6,758 nt of DNA from Thermoflexales bacterium (GTDB taxonomy: Bacteria > Chloroflexota > Anaerolineae > Fen-1058). The position numbers and the translations under genes are program-made. Position 1 is the stretch's first letter, and every line of letters starts with the position of its first letter. Of the stretch, positions 6,639-6,758 are shown one piece after another. Below the pieces are notes generated by a model. It made no database searches. It had not been told where the DNA came from and saw nothing but the letters and a program-made list of their open reading frames with translations. The stretch lies in NCBI GenBank assembly GCA_016931085.1, contig JAFGFO010000277.1, forward strand, positions 1 through 6,758, given 5' to 3'.

Positions 6639-6669
6639 CAGGTTTTTCTAAACCTGTCAGGTCTTGAAA
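6626..6669 (+). repeat. Extended 20-bp palindrome between the RAYT gene and selC
   Basis: The standard palindrome (6631-6664, loop TTCT) is extended by five more perfect pairs to a 20-bp stem: left arm 6626-6645, right arm 6650-6669. It contains the RAYT stop codon and ends four bases before the selC 3' end. As a hairpin between convergent genes it may block read-through in both directions. Neither strand has a T-run right after the stem, so it is not a textbook intrinsic terminator. Confidence 0.88.
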
Positions 6670-6672
6670 AAG

Positions 6673-6758
6673 CGGGGATGGATGGGAGTCGAACCCACCG
6701 CGGCCCGCTCTGCGCGACCCGCCACCGGTTTTGAAGACCGGGGAAGCCACCGGGCCCC
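6673..6758 (-). tRNA. selC: Selenocysteine tRNA, tRNA-Sec(UCA), 5' end cut by the window
   Basis: Read on the minus strand, the structure is that of a bacterial tRNA-Sec, which carries selenocysteine to UGA codons through SelB. The anticodon TCA (6732-6734) sits in loop CTTCAAA, closed by stem CCGGT/ACCGG. The D arm has a six-pair stem (GGGGCC/GGCTTC, two G-T pairs) with a four-base loop CGGT, a hallmark of tRNA-Sec. The long variable arm (6700-6722) forms nine pairs with one G-G mismatch around loop GCAGA. The T arm is GTGGG, TTCGACT, CCCAT (6682-6698). The acceptor 3' strand CCATCCCC (6674-6681) allows eight pairs, followed by discriminator G at 6673. CCA is not encoded (next bases CT). The 5' acceptor strand and two linker bases, about ten nucleotides, lie beyond the window. 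Confidence 0.95.

Larger units (their letters stand above)
5990..6664 (+). mobile_element. Candidate REP-flanked RAYT unit
   Basis: The RAYT gene is bracketed by palindromes with the same 15-bp arms and opposite loop orientation: AGGA on the left (5990-6023) and TTCT, complement AGAA, on the right (6631-6664). This is the usual arrangement of RAYT genes, which are generally single-copy and flanked by the repeats they act on. Whether the 675-bp unit moves as a whole is not shown. No target-site duplication is evident, and Y1 enzymes do not usually make one. Confidence 0.5.

Noticed and set aside
4349..6664. CRISPR array
   Set aside because: The repeats are perfect hairpins with 4-base loops at irregular spacing, inside and between genes, without uniform spacers or cas genes.
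6626..6670. Intrinsic terminator for the RAYT gene or selC
   Set aside because: The stem is strong, but neither strand has a T-run directly after it; five T residues lie between selC and the stem, on the wrong side. I keep it as a repeat with possible terminating effect.
6673..6698. Search for a duplicated selC 3' end (att site) elsewhere in the window
   Set aside because: By eye I find no second copy of the T-arm/acceptor sequence, so no island boundary can be drawn here.

Overview
The window holds a complete type I restriction-modification operon (hsdR-hsdM-hsdS, plus strand), then a REP-associated tyrosine transposase (RAYT, Y1/HUH family) surrounded by copies of its probable palindromic repeat, and, entering from the right edge on the minus strand, most of a selenocysteine tRNA gene (selC). 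The host is a bacterium of moderately high GC: hand counts in hsdM and in the conserved parts of hsdS give about 62-67%. It appears to use selenocysteine. From memory, the repeat core ACCTGWCAGGT and RAYTs with DLTG/DLSG peptides are frequent in Chloroflexota and Bacteroidota; with this GC I lean weakly to Chloroflexota. No marker gene in the window fixes the phylum.

Layout. 2-85: likely last 27 codons of an unknown upstream gene. 121-2922: hsdR, intact nuclease and SF2 motor. 2931-4673: hsdM, with a non-canonical SAM motif I and a 57-bp repeat insertion read in frame at the tip of a predicted coiled-coil hairpin. 4657-5904: hsdS, overlapping hsdM by 17 nt, with two AT-rich target recognition domains between GC-rich conserved helices. 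5861-6020: an 80-bp tandem duplication holding the hsdS tail plus one palindrome; the second tail looks like a scrap of a different hsdS allele. 6036-6638: RAYT gene, with one palindrome inside its coding sequence and another supplying its stop codon. 6673 to the window edge: selC, convergent with the RAYT gene.

How the parts work together. HsdS chooses the DNA target, HsdM (two copies) methylates adenine with S-adenosylmethionine, and HsdR adds ATP-driven translocation and cleavage of unmethylated DNA. The tight spacing (8 nt, then a 17-nt overlap) implies one transcript with coupled translation. The RAYT is probably the enzyme that acts on the AGACCTGACAGGTTT-type hairpins. They have spread through this locus in forms that leave hsdM and the RAYT gene open. 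The most unusual content is this interplay: a repeat read as DLTGF/DLTGL peptides in one frame, as a stop codon in another, and sitting at the junction where hsdS alleles seem to have recombined. The flank at the 3' end of selC, a known island integration site, fits an accessory region, but no integrase or att duplication is visible here.
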